Below, in pieces: positions 9,106-17,194 of a stretch of 64,000 nt of DNA; position 1 is the first letter of the stretch; every line of letters starts with the position of its first letter. Source of the DNA: an uncultured Christensenellaceae bacterium (GTDB lineage Bacteria; Bacillota; Clostridia; Christensenellales; Borkfalkiaceae); assembly GCA_910587625.1 (NCBI GenBank), contig CAJUMW010000010.1, forward strand, positions 12,795-76,794, written 5' to 3'. A program made the position numbers and the translations under genes. The notes under the pieces were generated by a model. It saw only the letters and a list, made by a program, of their open reading frames with translations. It was not told where the DNA came from and did not search any database.

Positions 9106-9157
9106 ATTATAACACAAATTTTTTTATTTGCAAATTGATATTGCGCTGTGTTATAAT
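9106..9157. promoter_or_regulatory. Divergent promoters sharing one palindromic -35
   Basis: TTGCAA at 9128-9133 is its own reverse complement. Rightward, an 18-base spacer leads to TATAAT 9152-9157 (mnmA). Leftward, a 16-base spacer leads to TATAAT 9111-9106 (DUF4250 gene). The two promoters cannot be occupied at the same time. Confidence 0.7.
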
Positions 9158-9185
9158 AATTTCATCAATAAAAGGGAATTTTAAA

Positions 9186-10259
9186 ATGTCGAAAACAGTC
9201 GTCGTAGGGCTGAGCGGCGGAGTAGACTCGTCCGTTGCCGCCTATCTTTTAAAAGAACAGGGCTATAACGTAATAGGGCTTTTTATGAAAAATTGGGAAG
9301 AAACCGATCCCTCCGGCGCCTGCACTGCCGAGGCGGATTTCAACGACGTAAGAAGAGTTTGCGCCACACTCGATATTCCCTATTACAGCGTAAATTTTTC
9401 AGAACAATATATGCAGCGAGTGTTTTCGCACTTTCTTGCGGAGTACCGCGCCGGCAGAACGCCCAACCCCGACGTTTTGTGCAACCGAGAAATAAAGTTC
9501 GGGCCTTTCCGCGAATATGCCTTGAGTATGGGCGCGGATTTTATTGCGACGGGGCACTACTGCGCCATTGACCACAGCAACGGACGGCATAAACTTAAAA
9601 AAGCCAAGGACGCCAACAAGGATCAGACGTATTTTTTAAATCAAGTCAGGGAAGAGCAGCTTGCGGAAGTGCTGTTTCCCCTTTCCGAATTATCCAAGCC
9701 CGAGGTAAGAAAAATTGCCGAAGCAAACGAGATTGCAACGGCAGCGAAAAAAGATTCCACGGGTATTTGTTTTATAGGGGAGCGCAACTTCCGCAAATTT
9801 TTGCAGGACTACCTGCCTGCCCAACCAGGCAAAATAGTTACTCTTGACGGGGAAACCGTGGGAGAACATATAGGGCTTATGTACTACACTCTCGGGCAGC
9901 GCAAGGGGCTTGAACTCGGCGGCAAACGCGGAGAAGAGGGCAGATGGTTTGTAGTTAAAAAAGACCTTGAAAACAATGTGCTGTACGTTTCCCACGGGGA
10001 CGAAACGCCGCTGTATTCCCGCGCTTGCAAGGTGAAAGACCTCAATTGGATAGGATATATGCCCGGACGAACATTCAACTGCAATGCAAAATTCAGATAC
10101 CGCCAACCCGAACAAAAAGTAAAAATTACGCTCGAGCCTGACGGCGCGTCGGTAGAATTTGAAACGCCACAGCGCGCAGTTACGGAGGGACAGTACGCCG
10201 TTTTCTACGACGAAACTTATTGCCTCGGAGGCGGCGTTATTACACAAGTAATTTTCTAA
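9186..10259 (+). CDS. mnmA: tRNA-specific 2-thiouridylase MnmA
   Basis: A 357-residue ATP-pyrophosphatase that makes 2-thiouridine at position 34 of tRNA-Lys, -Glu and -Gln. The PP-loop SGGVDSS is at residues 10-16. The catalytic cysteines are Cys99 in PDVLCNREIKFG and Cys195 in STGICFIGER, so both active-site thiols are present. The length is normal for the family. The start is ATG 9186, with AAAGGGAA about 8 bases upstream, and the promoter is TTGCAA-N18-TATAAT. Confidence 0.97.
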   Translation: MSKTVVVGLSGGVDSSVAAYLLKEQGYNVIGLFMKNWEETDPSGACTAEADFNDVRRVCATLDIPYYSVNFSEQYMQRVFSHFLAEYRAGRTPNPDVLCNREIKFGPFREYALSMGADFIATGHYCAIDHSNGRHKLKKAKDANKDQTYFLNQVREEQLAEVLFPLSELSKPEVRKIAEANEIATAAKKDSTGICFIGERNFRKFLQDYLPAQPGKIVTLDGETVGEHIGLMYYTLGQRKGLELGGKRGEEGRWFVVKKDLENNVLYVSHGDETPLYSRACKVKDLNWIGYMPGRTFNCNAKFRYRQPEQKVKITLEPDGASVEFETPQRAVTEGQYAVFYDETYCLGGGVITQVIF

Positions 10260-10260
10260 T

Positions 10261-10298
10261 AAAAATCGTCCGCGACTTATTGTCGCGGACGATTTTTT
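10261..10298. terminator. Bidirectional intrinsic terminator between mnmA and rsmI
   Basis: Stem AATCGTCCGCGAC with its complement, loop TTATT, flanked by A5 and T6, so it works in both directions. Confidence 0.92.
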
Positions 10299-11097
10299 AT
10301 AATTCCAAAGCTATTTTATATATTTCCGATTTTGGCAGACCCCTGTCCTTTGCAACCTGCTTTATAGCCCCTTTTTTATCCATTCCCCCCGACATATAGC
10401 TTAGTAAATGCTCTTTTACGCCAAGTTGGTTTAACGGATTTTCGACACTGGCGCCTTCGACCACAATAACGTATTCTCCGCGTCTTTCCCCGGGCAATCC
10501 ATCTTTTAAGTTGAACTGCACAGCCTCCTCGTGAAGCTTGGTTATCTCCCTGACCGCGCAGGCGCGCCTATCCCCGAAACAGTCGTAAACGGCGGATATA
10601 TCGCGGTCTATGTCCTGCGGAGCAACGTGAAATATGAGCGTTAGATCAATATTTTTATATTTTTCAAGCAGTTTTTTCTTTTCCCCTAGCTTGTCGGGTA
10701 AAAAACCTATAAACGCAAATCTTTCCGACGGAAACGCCGAAAGCACCAATGCGGACAGCGCGGCGTTCGCGCCGGGAATAACGGTAAACGCTTCCCCCTC
10801 GTCGCGCAGAAATTTACAGACGATATTGCCGGGGTCGGAGATGACGGGCATTCCCGCGTCGGAAATAACGCACACCTCTTTGCCCTCCCTTGCCGCGTTT
10901 AGTATTCTTTCTGCCGCCTCGCGCTCGTTGAATTTATGGCAGGAATAGAGCGGTTTTTTAATTTCGTAGGCGTTTAAAAGCTTTAATGAATGGCGCGTAT
11001 CCTCGCAAAAAATTACGTCGGCAGCCCTCAAAACCTCGAGAGCGCGCAGCGAAATATCCTTCAGATTGCCTATAGGCGTTGCTACAAAGTAAATCAT
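10297..11097 (-). CDS. rsmI: 16S rRNA 2'-O-methyltransferase RsmI
   Basis: A 266-residue SAM-dependent tetrapyrrole-methylase-fold enzyme that methylates the ribose of C1402 in 16S rRNA. Family motifs are the N-terminal ATPIGNLKDIS, EDTRHS, SDAGMPVISDPG and the C-terminal helix containing KEHLLSYMSGGMDKKGAIKQ. The ATG overlaps the stop of the M42 peptidase gene by one base (TAATG), so the two are translationally coupled. It is the last gene of the leftward cluster that corresponds to yabB-yabC of Bacillus. Confidence 0.96.
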   Translation of the reverse strand: MIYFVATPIGNLKDISLRALEVLRAADVIFCEDTRHSLKLLNAYEIKKPLYSCHKFNEREAAERILNAAREGKEVCVISDAGMPVISDPGNIVCKFLRDEGEAFTVIPGANAALSALVLSAFPSERFAFIGFLPDKLGEKKKLLEKYKNIDLTLIFHVAPQDIDRDISAVYDCFGDRRACAVREITKLHEEAVQFNLKDGLPGERRGEYVIVVEGASVENPLNQLGVKEHLLSYMSGGMDKKGAIKQVAKDRGLPKSEIYKIALEL

Positions 11098-12158
11098 TAA
11101 AACCCTTTAATTGCACTTTCGGTCAGCGATTTGCACAGGGCAAGCCCCAAATTGACGACGCTGTCAAAGTCGTCCTTTGCCGCTATGCCGCTGAAAGTGT
11201 GAATATATCTTACGGGAATACCGGCAACAATTACGGGTGTGCCGCCGTTAGCCGAAATTATATAAGCGCCGTTGTTGCCGCCGCCCGAGCGCACAGCCAT
11301 TTGCACCTTTATATTTTCTTTTTGTGCAATTTGACGGGCGTACTCGGTAAATCTCGGCGTGCAGATAACCGTTGCGTCCATATACCTTAACATTACTCCG
11401 CCGTGCAAAGCGTCCTGAACCATATACGACGGAGCTGAGGTATCGTCTGCGGGGCAGCCCTCGAAACAAATTGCCGCGTCCGCCTTGACGTTACACATTG
11501 CTGCGCGTATTCCTCTGTCCCCCACTTCTTCCTGCGAGGAGATTACCCCCACAATATCCACCGATAACGGCTGTTTATCAAGCTCTTTTATGCACTTTAC
11601 AAGTGCAGCTACACCCATTCTGTCGTCAAACGCCTTGCCCTGCAAAATGCCGTATTTTTCATCGTACTCAAACAAACTTTGCGGAACTACGGGCGCGCCG
11701 ACTTCAACGCCGAACTCGGCGGCTTCCTCAGCGCAGGTTGCGCCTATATCTATAAACAGCGTACCGTAGCTTACGGGCGCGTTCTTTTGCTCGGCAGTCA
11801 TCAAATGAGGGGGTTGCGCCGCAATTACCCCCGATATATGCCCCGTTTTAGTGCGAATCAGCACTTTTGACGAAGGCAGGCACTTCTCGTTCCAACCGCC
11901 TATGGGGATAAACCTGAGCGTGCCGTCGGGCTTGATTGCCTGCACCATAAAGCCGACCTCGTCGGAATGCGCGTCCAACATAACTAAGGGACGGTTGCCC
12001 TTGTTGTATTTGGGATAAATATACAGGTTGCGCATACTGTCCTCTTTGAACTCGGCAACGTCGTTAAGATACTCGCGCACAATCAAAAGCACCTCGTCCT
12101 CAAAACCCGAAGCGCCGTGCGCATTGCAAAGCTTTTCAATTAATTTTATATCGTCCAT
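11097..12158 (-). CDS. M42 family metallopeptidase (glutamyl aminopeptidase/endoglucanase-type)
   Basis: A 353-residue dinuclear metal aminopeptidase of the M42 (FrvX/PepA) family. Metal and catalytic motifs are LDAHSDEVGFM, AFDDRMGVAAL and SSQEEVGDRG (the Glu-Glu pair), with GGGNNGA near the C-terminus. It probably trims peptides in the cytoplasm as a large oligomer. The start is ATG 12158 after AAAGGAG; an in-frame TTG two codons upstream is less likely. The gene sits between trmN6 and rsmI. No second gene of its family is nearby. Confidence 0.94.
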   Translation of the reverse strand: MDDIKLIEKLCNAHGASGFEDEVLLIVREYLNDVAEFKEDSMRNLYIYPKYNKGNRPLVMLDAHSDEVGFMVQAIKPDGTLRFIPIGGWNEKCLPSSKVLIRTKTGHISGVIAAQPPHLMTAEQKNAPVSYGTLFIDIGATCAEEAAEFGVEVGAPVVPQSLFEYDEKYGILQGKAFDDRMGVAALVKCIKELDKQPLSVDIVGVISSQEEVGDRGIRAAMCNVKADAAICFEGCPADDTSAPSYMVQDALHGGVMLRYMDATVICTPRFTEYARQIAQKENIKVQMAVRSGGGNNGAYIISANGGTPVIVAGIPVRYIHTFSGIAAKDDFDSVVNLGLALCKSLTESAIKGF

Positions 12159-12170
12159 AACCAATCTCCT

Positions 12171-12839
12171 TTATTTATTGACAACAGCGGGCAAAACGTC
12201 GACGCCCTCTTTGCCGCCCTTTACGGCTTCCACCATAACAAGATAGGGTTTTGCCCCGGGCGTACCGCAAACAAACTGTATTCTTTTTGGCTCGAGCCCG
12301 CGCTTTTTTAAAAGATATATCAACTCCGCTACCCTGTCCGCTCGGTTTATTATTGCAAGCCGTCCGCCGAACTTAAGTTTTTTGAACGCCTGTTCGACAA
12401 TTTCCTCAAGCGTTATTGTCAGTTCTTTTCTGCAAATAGCGCGTTCGTAGACCTCGTTTTCAAAGCCGCCGCGCTCATACGGGGGGTTGCAAAGTATAAG
12501 CGAAAACCTATCGTTAAACTCGGCTGAAATATCTTGCAATCGCGTACACACCACCTCGCAGTCGAACTCGTTAAGCTGCGCCGTCCGCCGCGACATGTCT
12601 GCAAGGCTCTCTTGCATTTCAAAAAGCGTGAGCGAAGATATTACGGAATTAAGGCACAGAAAGTGAAACCCCACTACACCGCTGCCCGAGCAAAAGTCGG
12701 CAACCTTGTCCCCGAACTTTGCCTTTGCGAATTTCGATAAAAGAATACTGTCCGAAGTAAAGCGGTATAAATTTATATTTTGTATAATTTTTTTGTCCCC
12801 GTAAAAGCTTTCGAGAACCTCGTTTTCCTTTAACTGCAT
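12171..12839 (-). CDS. trmN6: tRNA1(Val) adenine-N6 methyltransferase-like protein (YabB/TrmN6)
   Basis: A 222-residue class I SAM methyltransferase. It has SAM motif I VADFCSGSGVVG and the catalytic NPPYERGG motif of N6-adenine and N5-glutamine methylases. The opening (ESFYGDKKIIQN..YRFTSDSILLSKF) matches YabB/YfiC proteins, which modify A37 of tRNA-Val. The position upstream of rsmI agrees with the Bacillus yabB locus. The leader is short: an extended -10 (TGTTATAAT) ends at 12854, giving about 8 untranslated bases and no Shine-Dalgarno sequence within the expected mRNA. Confidence 0.88.
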   Translation of the reverse strand: MQLKENEVLESFYGDKKIIQNINLYRFTSDSILLSKFAKAKFGDKVADFCSGSGVVGFHFLCLNSVISSLTLFEMQESLADMSRRTAQLNEFDCEVVCTRLQDISAEFNDRFSLILCNPPYERGGFENEVYERAICRKELTITLEEIVEQAFKKLKFGGRLAIINRADRVAELIYLLKKRGLEPKRIQFVCGTPGAKPYLVMVEAVKGGKEGVDVLPAVVNK

Positions 12840-12864
12840 TTTAGTTAAACCTTATTATAACAAA

Positions 12865-12892
12865 CAAAAAAGCGAGCTGCGCTCGCTTTTTT
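12865..12892. terminator. Bidirectional intrinsic terminator after the ferredoxin gene
   Basis: A6 GCGAGC, a short loop, GCTCGC T6. It ends the ferredoxin transcript before trmN6. Confidence 0.88.
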
Positions 12893-12899
12893 ATTCCAA

Positions 12900-13070
12900 T
12901 TACTCGGCTTTAATTGCACCCGTGGGGCAAGCGTCTTCGCAAGCGCCGCAATCAATACAGACGTCGGGATTTACTTCGTACTTGTCTGCGCCCTCCGAAA
13001 TTGCTTCTACAGGGCAGGTTGACGCGCAAGCGCCGCACTTAATGCACTCGTCGGTGATATAATGTGCCAT
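12900..13070 (-). CDS. 2[4Fe-4S] ferredoxin
   Basis: A 56-residue clostridial-type ferredoxin with two complete cluster motifs, CIKCGACASTCP and CIDCGACEDACP, related by internal duplication. It is a low-potential electron carrier for anaerobic redox enzymes. The start is ATG 13070, preceded by GGAGGAAATT; the ATG at 13082 overlaps that ribosome site and is rejected. It has its own promoter (13106-13134) and terminator, so it is a separate unit inserted between ricT and trmN6. Confidence 0.97.
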   Translation of the reverse strand: MAHYITDECIKCGACASTCPVEAISEGADKYEVNPDVCIDCGACEDACPTGAIKAE

Positions 13071-13105
13071 AATTTCCTCCATTTATTAAAATGTTTGTGG
13101 TTTAT

Positions 13106-13134
13106 ATTGTATCACATTTATTTGTCCGTGTAAA
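13106..13134 (-). promoter_or_regulatory. Ferredoxin promoter
   Basis: On the minus strand, TTTACA (13134-13129), 17 bases, TACAAT (13111-13106), about 36 bases before the start codon. Confidence 0.65.
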
Positions 13135-13163
13135 GAGTTAAATTAAATTTTTCGAAAAATATT

Positions 13164-14288
13164 TTATTCCGCACCGTTGCCGCCGCCGTTTGCGCCGTTT
13201 TTGGGCTTATTGGGACGGTTGCCGCGGTTAAATCGGTTTGATTTGTTTTTGTTTTGTCTGTCGTTAGGCTTTGCTTCGCGGTTTTGCGGACTCGATGCGC
13301 CGTCGCTGTTTTCTTCCTGCCTGTTTTTATTGAATTTTTTCTTTTTAAACTTATTTACGTTTTGTAAATCGTCCCTTTTCTCGGGTTTTTCCTCCGCCTG
13401 CTCAGCAGCGGCTTGCTCTAATTTGGACAACTCCTCTTCGAATTCGGCGTCGTCTGCGCTGTCGTCGCTCTTTTGCCTGCGGAATTTAAGGCTGTCTACG
13501 GGATAATCGCGATAAGTTATCAAATCCTTAGCCTTGTCCTCAATCTTCAAGCGCGCCGTCATTTTAAGCATATCCACGTTTACCACCATACCCCTGCCGT
13601 CGGGGGAGATGGCGTCGCTGCCTATCTTGGGAACGTTTTTTGCCGCCTCCGCATAGTAGTCGTTTTCGTAACCGAGGCAGCACATCAGCCTGCCGCACAG
13701 CCCCGAAATTTTTTGTGGGTTTAGCGAAAGTCCCTGATTTTTAGCCATTTTAATGCTTACTTTCTTTATTTCGGGCATACAGCTTGAACAGCAACATTCC
13801 CTGCCGCAGGGCGCAATGCCGCCGATAAGCTTTATTTCGTCGCGTATGCCGACCTGCCTCAACTCTATTCTCAAATGAAATGTCGAGGACAAGTCCTTCA
13901 CCAGCTCGCGGAAGTCGACGCGCTGTGGCGCGGAGTAATAGAACACCGCCTTAGAGCCGTCAAAAGCAAACTCGCAGTCGATAAGCTTCATTTCGAGGTT
14001 GTATTTGGCAATTTTCTCCTTTACCGTCTCCATAGCCTCGCCCTTGCGCTCGTTGTTTCTCCTGTGAGTTTCCTCGTCGCGTTGGGTGGCAATGCGTAGA
14101 ATAGGTTTTAAGGGCTGGACAAGCTTTTCGTCCGCCATTTCGCATTTGGGAATGACAACCGTCGCGTATTCTATGCCGCGCGCCGTTTCTACGACCACGC
14201 CCATACCCACGCTGTATTCTCCGTTGCCCGGAGCAAAGTAATACACCTTGCCGCCCGGTTTAAAAGTTACTGCTGTAATTTCTGCCAT
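13164..14288 (-). CDS. ricT: RicT (YaaT), PSP1-domain regulatory iron-sulfur protein
   Basis: A 374-residue protein. Residues 1-270 form the PSP1/RicT core with two cysteine clusters (CGRECCCSSC near 165 and CGRLMCCLGYE near 200). In Bacillus the RicAFT complex carries Fe-S clusters and stimulates RNase Y-dependent mRNA maturation. The remaining 100 residues are a disordered, basic, Asn-rich tail (repeated NKF, NRFNRGNRPNKP), possibly RNA binding. ATG 14288 follows AAGGAG and lies inside the last 22 bases of holB. RicA and RicF are not seen in the window. Confidence 0.93.
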   Translation of the reverse strand: MAEITAVTFKPGGKVYYFAPGNGEYSVGMGVVVETARGIEYATVVIPKCEMADEKLVQPLKPILRIATQRDEETHRRNNERKGEAMETVKEKIAKYNLEMKLIDCEFAFDGSKAVFYYSAPQRVDFRELVKDLSSTFHLRIELRQVGIRDEIKLIGGIAPCGRECCCSSCMPEIKKVSIKMAKNQGLSLNPQKISGLCGRLMCCLGYENDYYAEAAKNVPKIGSDAISPDGRGMVVNVDMLKMTARLKIEDKAKDLITYRDYPVDSLKFRRQKSDDSADDAEFEEELSKLEQAAAEQAEEKPEKRDDLQNVNKFKKKKFNKNRQEENSDGASSPQNREAKPNDRQNKNKSNRFNRGNRPNKPKNGANGGGNGAE

Positions 14289-15175
14289 CTGTTGTTCTCC
14301 TTGACGACCCTTAGCATAAAGTCGTATAAAAGCCCCTGAAAAAACGCGTTGAACTTGACGTCGGCAAACGCTTTGGTTATATTTTCAAGCGCATAAACGA
14401 GCGCGCCACGACAAAGCGGCAGCCCCGTACCCTCTTTCAGCGCCGTAAAATACAACCGCTGCATTTCGTTTAATAGCTCGTTTTTATATTTAGTATCCCC
14501 GTATTTGTAGGCAATTGCTCCTATCTCGGATACGTTTTTTACATTGCAAATCTCGCGCGCACCCTGCAAGACGGCTTCAAACCAGCCGCCCGACGCCATA
14601 TTCTGCGCAACGCCCAAAACACCGTTTGCGCTCTTTGCCGCAGCTTCGTTTATCTGCTTGTGCCCGTCGCGCTCCAGCACTTCGAATATCTGCGACTCGG
14701 TAAAGGGCGGAATTTCAAGCAGTTTTACCCGCGATTTTACCGTATCGAGAACGGGCGCAAGCGAGGTTACGCCAAGCAAAAAATGCACACCCGAAAGCGG
14801 CTCTTCCAGCGTCTTTAAAAGCTTGTTTTGAATGAGTGCGGAAGCTCCGTCGAACCCGACTATGACGTACAGCTTTTTATCGCCCTCTATGGGGCGCATA
14901 GCGCTATCCTCCAAAAGCTGCCCGACAGTCTGCGCGTCAAGCTTTTTTCCCTCGCTCGGATATATCTTTAAATCGGTGTAGCTTTCGTTTATAATTCTTT
15001 GGTACAGCGACGTGCCCGTCCTTGCCCCGAAAAAGCGCAACGCAAAAATAACGAGTGCGGCTTTTAGATTTTTCAAGTCTGGAAAGTCAAGCATATATGC
15101 GTGCGAAAGCTTGTCCGCATCACAGTCGCCCTCTAAAATTTTGTATGCCGTTGTTCCCTTTAAAAGCTGTTCCAC
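14267..15175 (-). CDS. holB: DNA polymerase III delta' subunit-like protein
   Basis: A 302-residue AAA+ clamp-loader subunit, assigned from position (tmk-holB-ricT) and motifs HAYMLDFPD, DLKIYPSEGKKLDAQTVGQLLEDS, YVIVGFDGAS.LIQNKLLKTLEEPLSGVHF and SRVKLLEIPPF. The region that should hold the P-loop (FPDLKNLKAALV) lacks GxxGxGK, so it probably does not bind ATP; the Cys zinc module is also absent. Translation appears to start at GTG 15175, directly after the tmk TAG, which implies tight coupling. Bacillus has darA and yaaR between these genes; here they are missing. Confidence 0.88.
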   Translation of the reverse strand: MEQLLKGTTAYKILEGDCDADKLSHAYMLDFPDLKNLKAALVIFALRFFGARTGTSLYQRIINESYTDLKIYPSEGKKLDAQTVGQLLEDSAMRPIEGDKKLYVIVGFDGASALIQNKLLKTLEEPLSGVHFLLGVTSLAPVLDTVKSRVKLLEIPPFTESQIFEVLERDGHKQINEAAAKSANGVLGVAQNMASGGWFEAVLQGAREICNVKNVSEIGAIAYKYGDTKYKNELLNEMQRLYFTALKEGTGLPLCRGALVYALENITKAFADVKFNAFFQGLLYDFMLRVVKENNRWQKLQQ

Positions 15176-15799
15176 CTAAGTAATTATTTGCCTTTCTATT
15201 AATAAGTTTTTGATTTTTTCCGCCGTTTCATACTTGCTTCCGCCGCAGTCAACGGCACATATATACGGGTCTTTGTCCAAAAGCCGCTTATAGCCTCGAT
15301 ACACCTTTTCGTGAAATTCAAGCCCTAAATTTTCGATTCTGTCGTCCCTGTCCGCGCCGTGCTTTCGCTTGAACGCCGCAACGGGAGAAATATCGAGAAA
15401 AACGGTTATATCCGGGGGGTAACTTTCCAAAGCGACCCTGTTTATCTCGCTGATATACTGCACCGAAAGCCCCCTCGCATAGCCCTGATACGCTAGCGAC
15501 GAGTGAACGTACCTGTCGCAAATTACAAGCTTCCCCGACTCCAACGCCGGCGCTACCGTTTCTCGTAAATGCTGAATTCTTGCCGCGGCGTATAAAAGCG
15601 CCTCGCATTCGTCGCACATTTCCACATTTTTGCCGTTCAAGATAATTTTGCGTATTTCCTCGGAAATTTTACTGCCGCCCGGCTCGCGCGTTAAAATAAA
15701 ATCGACGCCCGACGAGGAGAGATATTCGGATAAAAGCCTTAGCTGCGTACTCTTGCCCGAGCCCTCACACCCCTCGAACGTTACAAATTTGCCCCTCAT
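15176..15799 (-). CDS. tmk: Thymidylate kinase
   Basis: A 207-residue dTMP kinase (dTMP + ATP to dTDP). P-loop FEGCEGSGKSTQ at residues 8-19, the DR(Y/H) motif in CDRYVHSSLAYQG, and an Arg-rich lid near residue 150 (KRKHGADRDDR). Its ATG overlaps the decarboxylase stop by 4 bases (ATGA). The next gene, holB, starts immediately after its stop codon. Confidence 0.97.
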   Translation of the reverse strand: MRGKFVTFEGCEGSGKSTQLRLLSEYLSSSGVDFILTREPGGSKISEEIRKIILNGKNVEMCDECEALLYAAARIQHLRETVAPALESGKLVICDRYVHSSLAYQGYARGLSVQYISEINRVALESYPPDITVFLDISPVAAFKRKHGADRDDRIENLGLEFHEKVYRGYKRLLDKDPYICAVDCGGSKYETAEKIKNLLIERQIIT

Positions 15800-17136
15800 T
15801 TTTTAACCACCAAAACTTTTCCGCCCGTAATGCCGTAGGTGTTTTTTGCGCTTTGAAGCACTTTTACGGCGGCTTCCGTAATAATTTCTCCTATAATAAT
15901 CACAGGAGTGCAGGGCGGCACGATTCCGGCGTTGTCTGCACACATTCTGCCGACCGCCTGATTGAGCGGCACAAGCTCGTGCTTTTGCTTTAACGCATAC
16001 TGAAAGCTGTACGTCCTGTCTAAAACGGGCAAGACGGGCTTTGCAACAAACGCTTTTTTAAGCTTTTTGCTTGCCATAACCGTGCCTAACGCCGATAAAA
16101 GCCCGTTCATATCCGAAAGATTAGTCATTGGGGAAAGATAGAATAATATATACTTTCCGTCCGAAAGCTCGGCATATATGCCCTTCTTTTCAAGCATTTT
16201 AGCCGCGTCGTCGGACGAAACCCCTATCGACTCGAAGTCAACGGCAAGCTTAGTCCAATCCTCCGACGGATATACGCCGAGCGGACACTTCGATTTAAAG
16301 GTTTCGACGGCTGCCTTAGCCTCTTCCAAAACCTTGGGATTGTTTTTAATATACTTTACCGCATACTCCACCGAAGCCATTATGGGGAAGCCGGGGGAAG
16401 TTGTTCTGAATATTTTTACCGCCTCTTCCACAAGCGGAACAAGCTTTGCGCCCCTGACGTTGAGAAGCGCACCCTGCGTCATTGCCGGCAAGGTTTTATG
16501 CACTCCGTCAACCCAAATATCCGCGTAGACCCCCGCATATCCCCGTTTTAACGGTTCAAAAGCGAGATGCGCGCCGTGCGCGCCGTCAACCAACAAAATG
16601 CGAGAATACTTCTTTAAAACCTCGCTGTATCCGCCAAGCGGCGCAATGTTGCCGTAGTAGTCGGGGGAGGTTATAAGCATACCCAAAATAGTTTTGTCGT
16701 TTGAAACAAGTTTTTCGATAAGCGAAACGTCGGGAGGAAGCATAACTCCGTCTTTATATTCCCCCTGAACGATAACGGGCTCAAGCCCGAACAGCTTGCA
16801 GGCGTTCCATACGCTTTGATGGCTGTTGCGGACAACGATTATTTTTGCGCCCATTTTGCGAACGGCGTAAAGCATCGACAAAATTCCCGACGACGAGCCG
16901 TCGGTCAAAATATAGCTTTTATCGGCGCCGAGAATTTCGGCAATATCTTTTTGCGCGGCTGCAATTACGCCCGTCGGGCAAAGGAGGTTATCGCTATATG
17001 AAAGCTCGGTTACGTCCAACTGCGCAACGCCGAATTTGGACTTGAAATCCCCCCTTGCCTTGTGCCCGGGCATATGAAAGGATTTGTCGGCTTTTGCATA
17101 TTTCTTTAATTGTGAATAAATAAAATATTCATACAT
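15796..17136 (-). CDS. PLP-dependent Orn/Lys/Arg decarboxylase family protein (YaaO-like)
   Basis: A 446-residue fold-type I PLP enzyme. The N-terminus KSFHMPGHKARGDF and the Schiff-base lysine motif WVDGVHKTLPAMTQGA identify the Orn/Lys/Arg decarboxylase group. It is shorter than the large biosynthetic enzymes and matches the YaaO-type that sits upstream of tmk in Bacillus. The amino acid substrate (arginine, lysine or ornithine) cannot be decided by eye; a polyamine role is likely. The start is ATG 17136, with AGAGG upstream; an in-frame TTG at 17163 lacks support. Confidence 0.92.
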   Translation of the reverse strand: MYEYFIYSQLKKYAKADKSFHMPGHKARGDFKSKFGVAQLDVTELSYSDNLLCPTGVIAAAQKDIAEILGADKSYILTDGSSSGILSMLYAVRKMGAKIIVVRNSHQSVWNACKLFGLEPVIVQGEYKDGVMLPPDVSLIEKLVSNDKTILGMLITSPDYYGNIAPLGGYSEVLKKYSRILLVDGAHGAHLAFEPLKRGYAGVYADIWVDGVHKTLPAMTQGALLNVRGAKLVPLVEEAVKIFRTTSPGFPIMASVEYAVKYIKNNPKVLEEAKAAVETFKSKCPLGVYPSEDWTKLAVDFESIGVSSDDAAKMLEKKGIYAELSDGKYILFYLSPMTNLSDMNGLLSALGTVMASKKLKKAFVAKPVLPVLDRTYSFQYALKQKHELVPLNQAVGRMCADNAGIVPPCTPVIIIGEIITEAAVKVLQSAKNTYGITGGKVLVVKK

Positions 17137-17194
17137 AATATCCAACCTCTCGTTAAACGACAACTCAACAAGTTGCGACTATGCAATAATCTCA

